From Streptomyces sp. NBC_01353 (GTDB lineage: Bacteria; Actinomycetota; Actinomycetes; Streptomycetales; Streptomycetaceae), in assembly GCF_036237275.1 (NCBI RefSeq), contig NZ_CP108352.1, forward strand, positions 3,472,001-3,536,000: DNA of 64,000 bases, in the 5' to 3' direction. Both the position numbers and the translations under genes were made by a program. Positions 27,989-36,191 of the stretch are shown piece by piece. Under the pieces are notes generated by a model. It made no database searches and had not been told where the DNA came from. It saw only the letters and a program-made list of their open reading frames with translations. How positions within the stretch are numbered: the first letter of the stretch is position 1; the number at the start of each line of letters is the position of its first letter.

Positions 27989-27994
27989 CGCACC

Positions 27995-28041
27995 CACGCC
28001 GAGGGCCCCGAGTCGTGGATCGACTCGGGGCCCTCGGCGTG
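27995..28041. terminator. Strong bidirectional terminator
   Basis: A perfect inverted repeat of about 21 bp per arm, containing CCGAGGGCCCCGAGTCG, with a 5-base loop. It lies between the converging TetR and solute-binding protein genes. Confidence 0.85.
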
Positions 28042-28052
28042 AAAGCGGACGG

Positions 28053-29609
28053 TCAGATCCAGCTGAGTTCCCACAGCCGCCAGATGCCGGTGCCGTCGGT
28101 CAGGTACTGCGAACCGGCGACGTCCTCCGTGGCCAGGACGTAGTCCTTCTTCTGCCACAGCGGCACCAGGGGCACGTCCGCGGCCACCTCCGCCTGGATG
28201 GCCTCGAAGTCGTTGATGGCCGCACCCCGGTCGCTGTACTGCTGCGTGGCGGAGATCAGCGAGTCGATCTTGCTGCTCGCGAAGCCGTTGTGCATCGCGT
28301 TGCCCGACCCGACGAGCGGGGCGGTGAAGCTGTCGGAGTCCGGGAAGTCGGGGAGCCAGCCGACGGGGTACGCGTCGTAGTCCCCCTTCACGTACGCCTT
28401 CTGGAAGTCCTTCCACTCCGCCTCGACGAGCTTCACCTTGAACAGGCCGGTGGCCTCCAGCTGCCGCTTCAGCTCGGCCGCTTCCGCGCCGTAGGTGGCG
28501 TCCTTGCGGTAGCCGAAGGTGAAGGAGACCGGAGTCTCGATGTCGGCGTCCTCCAGCAGGCTCGCGGCCTTGGTCTTCGACGGCTCGGGATACCTGTCGT
28601 AGAACGCGGTGCTGTGGCCGTTGAAGCCCTGCGGGATGAGGGAGTACAGCGGCTCGACCGTGCCGTGGTAGGCGCCGGTGACGATCGCCGGACGGTCGAT
28701 GACGGCGGCGACGGCCTGCCGGACCGCCTTCTTCGCCATCGGCGACGGGGACTTCACATTGAAGTAGAGATTGCGGATCTCCGCGGTCTGCGCCTCGGTG
28801 ATCCGGGTCGAGTCCTTCTCGATCCCCAGCTTGGAGAGGAACTCCGGGGGCATCTGCCGGTGCGTGACGTCGACCTGCTTGGTGTTCCACACGGAGGCGA
28901 GCTGCTCGGACTCGGTGAAGTACCGGACGACGACCGGGCCGCCGGTCTTGGTGAGCGCGCCCCGGTAGTTCGGGTTCGGCTCCAGACGCGCGCTCTCGCC
29001 GGGCTTGTACTCCTTGAGGACGTACGGCCCCGAGCCCTCGACCGTGGTGCCCTCGCGCAGCTTCTTGGCCGGGTACTGGGTGCGGTCGACGATCGAGCCG
29101 GCGCCTGTCGCCAGCTTCAGCGGGAAGGTGGCGTCCCGGCCGCTCAGACTGAAGGTGACGGTCTGGCCGTCTGCCGCGACCTTCGTCAGGGTCGGGAAGA
29201 GCGGGGCGGGACCGACGTCCGCGTTGATGCCCAGCATCCGGTCGAAGGAGAACTTGACGTCCTCGGCCGTGACCTTGCGGCCGCCGGCGAAGGTGAGGTC
29301 GTCACGGAGCTTGCACTGGTACGTGGTGAGCTTGGTCCCGACGAACTTGCAGTTCTCGGCGGCGTCCGGGACAGGCGTGGTGAAGCCCGGCTTGAACGTC
29401 AGCAGCGACTGGAAGACGTTGCTGTACATCGCCCAGGAACCGGCGTCGTACGCGCCCGCCGGGTCGAGCGAGGTCACCTCGTCGGTGGTGCCGACGGTGA
29501 TGGGGTCCTTCCGGACGTCGTCGGAGGGAAGCAGCTGCCAGCCCCCCACCCCGGCGGCCACAAGAACTCCACAAGTGATGAGGATCCGCAGACGGACCGT
29601 CGACCGCAT
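28053..29609 (-). CDS. ABC transporter solute-binding protein (peptide/opine type), orphan
   Basis: 518 residues of the SBP_bac_5 (DppA/OppA) family. An N-terminal hydrophobic helix (ILITCGVLVAAGVGG) anchors or exports it and no lipobox cysteine is visible. ITVGTTDEVTSLDPAGAYD is the typical start of the mature protein, then GSGPYVLKEYKPGE and LYFNVKSPSP. ATG at 29609 has AAAGGAAA upstream. No permease or ATPase genes are adjacent, so it must use a transporter encoded elsewhere or act as a sensor. Confidence 0.88.
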   Translation of the reverse strand: MRSTVRLRILITCGVLVAAGVGGWQLLPSDDVRKDPITVGTTDEVTSLDPAGAYDAGSWAMYSNVFQSLLTFKPGFTTPVPDAAENCKFVGTKLTTYQCKLRDDLTFAGGRKVTAEDVKFSFDRMLGINADVGPAPLFPTLTKVAADGQTVTFSLSGRDATFPLKLATGAGSIVDRTQYPAKKLREGTTVEGSGPYVLKEYKPGESARLEPNPNYRGALTKTGGPVVVRYFTESEQLASVWNTKQVDVTHRQMPPEFLSKLGIEKDSTRITEAQTAEIRNLYFNVKSPSPMAKKAVRQAVAAVIDRPAIVTGAYHGTVEPLYSLIPQGFNGHSTAFYDRYPEPSKTKAASLLEDADIETPVSFTFGYRKDATYGAEAAELKRQLEATGLFKVKLVEAEWKDFQKAYVKGDYDAYPVGWLPDFPDSDSFTAPLVGSGNAMHNGFASSKIDSLISATQQYSDRGAAINDFEAIQAEVAADVPLVPLWQKKDYVLATEDVAGSQYLTDGTGIWRLWELSWI

Positions 29610-29841
29610 CGCCGTGTTTCCTTTTTTCGTGCCCACCCCTGGCGCGGCGGCTCCCAGCCGTGCCGCGATGGCGCCACCCAATCACACGGATTTCACAAGT
29701 GGAAGAGTAAACCTTCACACTGCACGCATATGTCCGGGATAGAGGGACTTACGCCCCTGCCCCCTTCTGTGACGCCCCGGCTACGCCGCTGCCGGGTCCG
29801 CTGTCCCGCCCGCGGTCACGCCGCCTGTCAGGGGCCTGCCG

Positions 29842-31302
29842 TCACGCCTGCTTGGAAGCCAGCTCCACGAGGGTGATGTCGGAGGGCGCGCCCACCCTCA
29901 CGGGGGGTCCCCAGGCGCCGGCGCCACGGGAGACGTAGAGCTGGGTGTCGCCGTACCGCTCCAGACCGGCGACCGTCGGATTGGCGAGGTCGGCGAGGTA
30001 GTTGCCGGGCCAGAGCTGGCCGCCGTGGGTGTGGCCGGAGAGCTGGAGGTCGACGCCGTGACGGACGGCGTCGTGGATGACGATCGGCTGGTGCGCGAGC
30101 AGGACGGAAGCCTTCGCGCGGTCGCGGTCGCCGAGCGCGGCGGCGAAGTCCGGGCCCTGGCCCTCGCTCTCGCCGGCGACGTCGTCGACCCCGGCGAGGT
30201 CGAAACCGGCGGCGATCTCCACGCGTTCGTTGCGCAGGGGGCGCAGACCGAGCTCGCGGACGTGATCGACCCAGGCGTCGGCGCCGGAGAAGTACTCGTG
30301 GTTGCCGGTCACGAAGAACGAGCCGTGCCGGGCCCGGAGCTGGGCGAGGGGCTCGGCGGCGGATCCGAGGTTCTCGACGGTCCCGTCGACGAGGTCGCCG
30401 ACGATGGCGATCAGGTCGGGCTGGGTGGCGTTGATGGTGTCGACGATGCGCTGACTGTGGGCGCGGCCCAGGATCGGCCCGAGGTGGATGTCGGAGACGA
30501 CGGCGATCCGGTATCCATGGGCGGCGCGCGGCACCTTGGCGAGCGGCACGGTGACCCTCTTGACGCGGGGCCCGCGCAGCACCCCGTAGGTCCCGTATCC
30601 GACGGTCCCCACCGCGGCGGCGGCAGCGGCCCCGCCGACGACCCGCGACACGAACAGCCGCCGCGACACGGCGGTGGCGCCGGAGGGACCGGTCGCACCG
30701 GCGGTACCGGCCGCATCGGTGCCGCGGGGGGTCTCGGCGCCGTCCTCCGGCGCGGCGGACGCGGCCGTGGCGGCGGGGACCTCGGCCTGCGGTCCGGTCG
30801 GCGACGGCTCGGCGTCGACCTCGGTCAGCAGCCCGCCGGCCGGTGCGGAGGCGCCCCCGCCTGCCGCCGCGACCGGGCCGCCCGCCGGCTTGCCGACGCG
30901 CGATCCGGTGGGCCCGGAGCCCGTGGGTTCCGGAGCGGATGCCGTCCCGTCCCGGCCGTCGCCGGCTGCGGCCGCCCCGGCGGCGCGGCGCTCGAGCCAC
31001 CGCCGCAGGAGCGGGCGTACCGCCTCGCCGACCACGAGGGCGAGGGTCACGTAGAGCAGCAGGGCCAGCCAGAGGAAGCCCGGCCAGGCCACCACCTGCT
31101 GGAGCCGGAACGGGGCTCCTGCCCGGCCCGAGACGAGGGCGGCGAGCGACAGCACGGGCAGGACGAACGCGGCCGCCGTACCCAGGCGCCGTGCCGTGCC
31201 CCCCGCGACCGTCACATCACGGACCAGTCGCTTCCACACATACCAGTGGACCCCGCCCAGCAGGGCGAGGACCACGACCAGCACCAGCAGGAAGACGAGC
31301 AC
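29842..31302 (-). CDS. Membrane-anchored metallophosphoesterase (calcineurin-like)
   Basis: About 486 residues. Three to four N-terminal membrane helices (to about residue 100) are followed by an Ala/Pro/Gly-rich linker, a further hydrophobic helix after a double-arginine-like SRRLF stretch, and the catalytic domain. The metal ligands are all present: VVSDIHLG, VGDLVDG, GNHEY, LLAHQP and SGHTHGGQLWP. This matches the YaeI/YkuE type of phosphodiesterases acting near the membrane. GTG at 31302 is used; a TTG nine bases earlier is possible. Confidence 0.87.
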   Translation of the reverse strand: MLVFLLVLVVVLALLGGVHWYVWKRLVRDVTVAGGTARRLGTAAAFVLPVLSLAALVSGRAGAPFRLQQVVAWPGFLWLALLLYVTLALVVGEAVRPLLRRWLERRAAGAAAAGDGRDGTASAPEPTGSGPTGSRVGKPAGGPVAAAGGGASAPAGGLLTEVDAEPSPTGPQAEVPAATAASAAPEDGAETPRGTDAAGTAGATGPSGATAVSRRLFVSRVVGGAAAAAAVGTVGYGTYGVLRGPRVKRVTVPLAKVPRAAHGYRIAVVSDIHLGPILGRAHSQRIVDTINATQPDLIAIVGDLVDGTVENLGSAAEPLAQLRARHGSFFVTGNHEYFSGADAWVDHVRELGLRPLRNERVEIAAGFDLAGVDDVAGESEGQGPDFAAALGDRDRAKASVLLAHQPIVIHDAVRHGVDLQLSGHTHGGQLWPGNYLADLANPTVAGLERYGDTQLYVSRGAGAWGPPVRVGAPSDITLVELASKQA

Positions 31303-31458
31303 GCGCCCCAACCCCTATCCGCGTTCGCGCCGCAATGCGCGCACGCCACGCAACCCGATCACACCGACCACCGTCCCCGCGGGAACCCCGGCGGCACGCT
31401 ACGCGGGACCCGGTTCGATACTGGCAAGGAACGACCGCCCCACCACGAAGGACGTCCC

Positions 31459-31695
31459 GTGAAGCTCAGTCGCCCCGTCTCCTGGTTCCTGCTCGCCTTC
31501 GGAGTCTGGTCTTGGGTGATCTGGGTCACCTTCGCCAAGAATTTGTTCAAGGATGCGAGCGGACTCGCCTTCGAGGACGGCAGCCCGACGGCGTACCTGT
31601 GGGTCCACCTGGCGCTTGCTGTCACGTCGTTCATCCTAGGCACGGCCGTCGGGGTGATCGGTCTGCGGGGCGTGCGGGCGACCAAGAGCGTCTAG
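31459..31695 (+). CDS. SCO4848-family small membrane protein (phiBT1 attachment-site gene family)
   Basis: 78 residues with two membrane helices (PVSWFLLAFGVWSWVIWVTF and HLALAVTSFILGTAVGVIGL). GTG at 31459 has GAAGGA upstream. In S. coelicolor the orthologue SCO4848 is known to contain the attB site of phage phiBT1. Here a phiBT1-type integrase gene ends 155 bases away. The 3' half, after the region equivalent to the crossover, uses codons rare in this genome (TTG, CTT, CTA, GCT) and a TAG stop, so it may be element-derived sequence that restores the gene. Confidence 0.85.
   Translation: MKLSRPVSWFLLAFGVWSWVIWVTFAKNLFKDASGLAFEDGSPTAYLWVHLALAVTSFILGTAVGVIGLRGVRATKSV
31505..31550. other. Presumed phiBT1-type attachment region inside SCO4848-like gene
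   Basis: The stretch encoding VWSWVIWVTFAKNLFK corresponds to the region of SCO4848 that phiBT1 uses as attB. It has an imperfect dyad GGTGA/TCACC (31515-31530). Whether it is an intact attB or a recombined attL/attR cannot be decided from this window alone. Confidence 0.5.
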
Positions 31696-31849
31696 AGGCC
31701 GTGCGGAGTCCGAGGGCGCACTGAGCGACCACGCTCGATTCGCACCGTACGTGACAGGGACCGCCTGGGCCGAGCCCTTCTCGTACGAGCCGGGCGGGGC
31801 CTACGAGCGCCTCACGGGCCTCGCCTTGGTCATCCTGCAGATCGGACGC

Positions 31850-33550
31850 TCACGAAACGGGCCGCCAGTCCAGCCCAAGGCGGTCGTCCACCGGGATGAG
31901 CTTCCGAGTCTGCGGGTCCCGTCCAGGTCCGACTGCCACACCGGTGAGAAATAGCTCCACGAACGCGCGGCGCTCGAGGACAGCCCACGAAGCCCATGCA
32001 GATTCGGGGCCCAGCGGGTCCTCTGGCGGCGCGAGCCACTCCGGCGGGATCCGCGTGGCCGTCGCGGTCTCCTCGTTCAGCCCCTCCAGTCGGGCGGCGC
32101 ACTGATCCTCAAAGGCCCGGTACTGCGCCATGGTCGCGCGCCACATGGCCAGCTCGTCGCCGCCGCGGTACAGACCCGCCTCGCGGTCCGCTTGAAGTTC
32201 GGCGATGGAGCTTCGGACGTGCTCAAGGCGTGCCGCCGTTTCCCGCCGCCGCTCCTCCAGCACCCCTGCCACGCCGCGTTTCGCCGCAAGGCGCAGCGCG
32301 GCCTCCACCGCCCACGCCAGGTCTTCTTCGCTACCCATGCCGGCGCGTGCCAGCCGCTCCCACACTTGCCGGGCAACGTAGTCGTCAGCATCCTGTCGCT
32401 TGATGCTGAGCCCACCATGCCCCGTCGGATTGGCGCACATGTAGTAGTCCTGACCGCCGTTGTTCCTGCTCTGGCCCATGGACCCTCCGCAGAGTCCACA
32501 ACGCATGAATCGCCACCCGCTCAACAACGTCGGGGTCACCGCACCGCCGGGCTGCCGGTTGGCCGTGGTTCGCCTTCCCCTCGTCTCTTGGAGCTCAAGC
32601 CATTTCGCTCCGGTGATGATCCCCCGGTGAGGTGTCAGAGGTGTGCCGGCCTTGTCTCGGGCAATGGCGTTGACGTACGCCTTTCCGCGCTTCACGCGCT
32701 CGCTGGCGAACCCCCCGACCGCCGGATGGTTGAGAATCCAGCGGACGGTCTGGGCTCGCCACCGGATGGGGGCCTCGTCGCCGGAAACACGGCGGTTCTT
32801 GATGGACTCCATGCGCCTCTCTGTGGCGCGGCGCTCGGCATTGCCAGGCGCGGGAATCCCCTCCGCTTCAAGCACGGTGGCGATCTTGTTGTCGGAAACC
32901 CCGCTGAGAGACATGTCCACGATGCGCTCCACGACAGCGACGTGATCCGAATTGTCGGCGTCCGGCTCAAGAGCCGACACGACCACGTTGCCGATCTTCT
33001 CTCGGACGGCGCGCATTCCGTACGGCGCGGAGCTGGAATGCCGCCCGCCGAGCGCCTTGATCTCGCCCTTGGCGCCTTTGAGCCGCTCCGCCTTGATGTC
33101 GGAGTCCTGCTTGGCCAGTGCTGCGATGAGGGCGAAGACGGCCACGCCGACCCGGTTGGACGTGTCAAGGAACGGCTCCAGGACGGACACGAAGCGAACG
33201 CCGAACTTCCTGAACTCCTGGTCGACGTCCAGAGCATCATGTGCACCCTTGCGGGTCAGACGTGACAACTCGTTCACGACCACCGCATCGACTTCACCGG
33301 CCCGGACAGCCGACATGAGGTCTTCGAAGCCTGGACGGACAGCCTTCGGATCCCACCCGGAACGGCCGACGTCCTTGAACCGATGGACGACTTCCCATCC
33401 CCGGCTCGCCGCCAGCGACTCACCTGCCGCCAGTTGCGCTTCGGGTGACGCCTCGGACGAGTCCGGTCGCACTTTCGACTGCCGGGCGTAGACAGCGACC
33501 CGGACCGTGTCCAGGCGCTCGACGCCGACCGAGGAAACGAAGGGAGCCAT
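31850..33550 (-). CDS. int: Large serine integrase, phiBT1 type
   Basis: 566 residues (ATG 33550). The N-terminal resolvase domain has the catalytic serine in VYARQSK, then NELSRLTRKGAHDALD and ALIAALAKQDSDIKAERLKG. A recombinase domain (SSSAPYGMRAV, then WILNHPAVGGFASERVK) follows, then a zinc-ribbon region CGLCGGSMGQ and YMCANPTGHGG, and a coiled-coil C-terminus. From memory it is close to phiBT1 integrase along its length. Open and apparently intact, it has visibly more A/T-ending codons than its neighbours. No other phage, excisionase or transfer gene is nearby, so it is a solitary remnant or a minimal element. Confidence 0.9.
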   Translation of the reverse strand: MAPFVSSVGVERLDTVRVAVYARQSKVRPDSSEASPEAQLAAGESLAASRGWEVVHRFKDVGRSGWDPKAVRPGFEDLMSAVRAGEVDAVVVNELSRLTRKGAHDALDVDQEFRKFGVRFVSVLEPFLDTSNRVGVAVFALIAALAKQDSDIKAERLKGAKGEIKALGGRHSSSAPYGMRAVREKIGNVVVSALEPDADNSDHVAVVERIVDMSLSGVSDNKIATVLEAEGIPAPGNAERRATERRMESIKNRRVSGDEAPIRWRAQTVRWILNHPAVGGFASERVKRGKAYVNAIARDKAGTPLTPHRGIITGAKWLELQETRGRRTTANRQPGGAVTPTLLSGWRFMRCGLCGGSMGQSRNNGGQDYYMCANPTGHGGLSIKRQDADDYVARQVWERLARAGMGSEEDLAWAVEAALRLAAKRGVAGVLEERRRETAARLEHVRSSIAELQADREAGLYRGGDELAMWRATMAQYRAFEDQCAARLEGLNEETATATRIPPEWLAPPEDPLGPESAWASWAVLERRAFVELFLTGVAVGPGRDPQTRKLIPVDDRLGLDWRPVS

Positions 33551-33641
33551 GTGCCTGACCTGCACTTTCGCATGCCTCGAAGTTGTGGTGATCGTTTCAT
33601 GGGCAAGAATGCAAATGCACCAGTTGTCTACTTCTCGCCTC

Positions 33642-33675
33642 GCGTCCGGGTGGACGCCCCGGGGCGAACCGCCCC
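33642..33675. other. Two short hairpins upstream of integrase/carboxypeptidase
   Basis: GCGTCC/GGACGC with a 4-base loop (33642-33657) and GGGGCG/CGCCCC with a 3-base loop (33661-33675) lie between the integrase start and the carboxypeptidase start. They could be terminator remnants or arms of an attachment site. About 170 bases here hold no gene. Confidence 0.4.
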
Positions 33676-33717
33676 GCGGGGTTCGGTTCCCTGACACGTA
33701 CCTGTACGTTTTCGATC

Positions 33718-34989
33718 GTGTCTGCCTCGAAGAAGACCGCTTGGGCGGTCACTGCTGCCGCACTGCTTCCCCTTGTCACCGTTTCGCCGGCCCACGCGGA
33801 CAACAAGGAGGACCAACAGCCCAAGCCTCCCGCTGCCATGGCCTCCGTCGGCGGCGAGCTGCTCGGCCTGCCCGGGACCCAGGTGAAGCTCGGCACGGGC
33901 GCACCGGTGCTTCCCAAGGAGCTGAGCGGGCGGTCCTGGATCGTCGCGGACGCGGAGACCGGTGACGTGCTCGCCGCGCACAACTCCCACTGGCCGCTCG
34001 CCCCGGCCTCCACGCTCAAGATGCTCTTCGCGGACACCGTCCTGCCGAGGTTCCCCAGGACCACGAGCCACACCGTCGACCCCAAGGAGCTCGCCGGGAT
34101 CGGCTCGGGCTCCAGCCTGGTCGGCGTCAAGGAGAAGCAGAACTACACCGTGCACGACCTCTGGCTCGGTGTCTTCCTTCGCTCGGGCAACGATGCCGTA
34201 CGGGTGCTCGCCGAGATGAACGGCGGCCTCCCGAAGACCGTGAAGGACATGAACGACCACGCCGCCGAGCTCCAGGCCGTCGACACCCACGTCGTGTCGC
34301 CGGACGGCTACGACGCCCCGGGCCAGGTCTCCTCCGCGTACGACCTCACCCTCATCGCCCGCAGCGGGATGCAGAAGGCGGACTTCCGGGAGTACGCGGC
34401 CACGGCCCGCGCCAAGTTCCCCGGCGAGCAGAAGCCGGGCAAGAAGCGCGAGACCTTCGAGATCCAGAACACCAACCGGCTGCTGACCGGCGCGCTCGGC
34501 GTCGCGCCGTACCAGGGCATGGCGGGCGTGAAGAACGGCAACACCACGCACGCCGGCTCCACCTTCACCGGCGTTGCGGAGCGGAACGGCAAAGTGCTGC
34601 TCGTGACGGTGATGAACCCGTCCTCGAAGGAGCAGCACGCGGTCTACAAGGAGACCGCCCGGCTCCTCGACTGGGGCTTCGCGGCGTCCGGGAAGGTGAC
34701 GCCGGTCGGCCGGCTGGTGCCGCCGAAGTCCGCCCGTACGAACCCGGGAACCAAGAACGAGGGTTCCACGCCCGCCCCCGGCAAGAACGCCCCGGGCACG
34801 GGCGCCGCCGAGAGCTCGGCGGCCGGAGGGAGGACCGGCGGCGTCGGGGTCGCCCTCGGCGTGGTCGGCGGCGTCCTCGTCGTGCTCGCGGGCGGTGTCT
34901 TCCTCGTCAACCGTCGCTGGCCGCTGCCGGAGCTGGTCGGCCGTCGTCCGAAGTCCCGCGAGGGCGTCGACGACGAGCCGACTCACTAG
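33718..34989 (+). CDS. D-alanyl-D-alanine carboxypeptidase (PBP5-type, membrane-anchored)
   Basis: 423 residues with a signal peptide (VTAAALLPLVTVSPAHA), the peptidase S11 domain, a Pro/Ser/Gly-rich stalk and a C-terminal membrane helix (VGVALGVVGGVLVVLAGGVFLV). Active-site motifs: SxxK as STLK (Ser98, Lys101), SxN as SGN (156-158), and KNG (272-274) in place of the usual KTG. It trims the terminal D-Ala of pentapeptides in peptidoglycan. GTG at 33718 has no ribosome site, and TACGTT lies 7 bases before it, so the mRNA may be leaderless. The 3' end overlaps the converging BrkB gene by 83 bases. Confidence 0.9.
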   Translation: MSASKKTAWAVTAAALLPLVTVSPAHADNKEDQQPKPPAAMASVGGELLGLPGTQVKLGTGAPVLPKELSGRSWIVADAETGDVLAAHNSHWPLAPASTLKMLFADTVLPRFPRTTSHTVDPKELAGIGSGSSLVGVKEKQNYTVHDLWLGVFLRSGNDAVRVLAEMNGGLPKTVKDMNDHAAELQAVDTHVVSPDGYDAPGQVSSAYDLTLIARSGMQKADFREYAATARAKFPGEQKPGKKRETFEIQNTNRLLTGALGVAPYQGMAGVKNGNTTHAGSTFTGVAERNGKVLLVTVMNPSSKEQHAVYKETARLLDWGFAASGKVTPVGRLVPPKSARTNPGTKNEGSTPAPGKNAPGTGAAESSAAGGRTGGVGVALGVVGGVLVVLAGGVFLVNRRWPLPELVGRRPKSREGVDDEPTH

Positions 34990-35833
34990 CCCCGGTCGCG
35001 GTCCACGCCGCGCAGAACAGCAGCAGCTTCGCGGTGAAGTTGATCCAGAGCAGCAGCGCGACCGGGACGCCGAACGCGCCGTACATCGACTTCCCCGCGA
35101 CTTCCCGCATGTAGCCGCCGATCAGCAGCTTCAGCAGCTCGAAGCCGATCGCTCCGATCACCGCCGCCACCACCAGGCGGCGGCGCGGCGGGTGGACGCC
35201 GGGAAGCAGCGTCAGCAGGTACAGCAGGACGAGGAAGCCCGCGACGGCAGCGACGGCGACGGAGGCCACCTGGAGCAGGATCCCGGTGGCTCCTTCGCCG
35301 GAGATCCCGACCCGGTCGGCGCTCCAGCCGACGGCGGTGGAACCGAGCCAGGACGCGGCGAGCGAGCAGAGCCCGACCCCTCCGAGCCCGAACAGCACGA
35401 GGGCGTCCTTGCCCCTGCGCACGAAGGGGTTGCCCTCGTCCTCGTCGTCGAGCCCCCACACCGCACGCAGACACTCCCGCATCGAGCCGACCCAGCCGAT
35501 GCCGGTGAAGAGCAGCAGCGCGCCGGCGACGAGGCCGATCGTGCCCGCGTTGTCCACGAGCCCGCCGATGTTGAGCTGGTCGGAGATGCCGGGGACCTGG
35601 TCGGAGACCTTGTCCTCGATCTTGTCCAGCTGCTCCTTGCTGAGCAGCGCGGCGCCGATCGCCGCGGCGACGGCGATCAGGGGGAAGAGCGCGAGGAAGC
35701 TGATGAAGGTGATGGCGGCGGCGAGCCGGGTCCAATGGGCGGCGTCGAGGGTCTCGTACGAACGCCAGGCATGGGTCCGCATGAGCCGAGCGACCCAGGG
35801 GCCGATGACGGGGAGCTTGGTCAGCCAGTCCAT
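34907..35833 (-). CDS. YihY/BrkB-family membrane protein
   Basis: 308 residues with six membrane helices. AAHWTRLAAAITFISFLALFP and GIGWVGSMRECLRAVWG are typical of the YihY/virulence factor BrkB family, once confused with RNase BN. The molecular role is unclear; a lipid or solute transport function has been suggested. ATG at 35833 is used although a 35-residue upstream extension is open. Its end overlaps the carboxypeptidase gene on the other strand by 83 bases. Confidence 0.87.
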   Translation of the reverse strand: MDWLTKLPVIGPWVARLMRTHAWRSYETLDAAHWTRLAAAITFISFLALFPLIAVAAAIGAALLSKEQLDKIEDKVSDQVPGISDQLNIGGLVDNAGTIGLVAGALLLFTGIGWVGSMRECLRAVWGLDDEDEGNPFVRRGKDALVLFGLGGVGLCSLAASWLGSTAVGWSADRVGISGEGATGILLQVASVAVAAVAGFLVLLYLLTLLPGVHPPRRRLVVAAVIGAIGFELLKLLIGGYMREVAGKSMYGAFGVPVALLLWINFTAKLLLFCAAWTATGASESARRRRPRGTSDDGRPAPAAASDG

Positions 35834-36191
35834 GTCGTACGCATACCCCTTGATCCACCAATTGACCGGAATGCGAGCGTCCGGGCCCCAGAATCGCAGA
35901 CACACCGCAAGAACCTTGCCCACACCGGCCCCTGACACCGTGTCGGCGACGGCAGGGCATCTCTTCCGACACTCGTTTGATCACCCATTTCGACGAACAA
36001 CGGTCAAAGCGGGTATTGATCACATGTAGGGCGATACGGTCGCCTCCATGGCCGCCGAGAGCGAACACCCCACCGAGCCCCCACCGGCTGGGGCCGCACC
36101 GCTCCCGCCGTGCTCGACCCACGGTCCGTCGTCGCCTCGGACCTCTCCCGTCGTCTCGCTCTCCGATTGCTCTCCGAGGAGTTTGATCGTC
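35834..36191. other. 358-bp divergent region between BrkB-type and DprE2-like genes
   Basis: It holds the promoters of both genes. A TACGGT box at 36035-36040 lies 7 bases before an ATG at 36048 that is in frame with the reductase and open to it. That ATG could therefore start a longer, proline-rich form or a leaderless upstream segment. The sequence TGATCACCC...GGGTATTGATCA (about 35978-36024) is a loose dyad. No other gene is seen. Confidence 0.5.

Noticed and set aside
31850..33550. Transposase or intact prophage
   Set aside because: The protein is a large serine recombinase, not a DDE transposase; no terminal repeats or other phage genes are present in the flanking core sequence.
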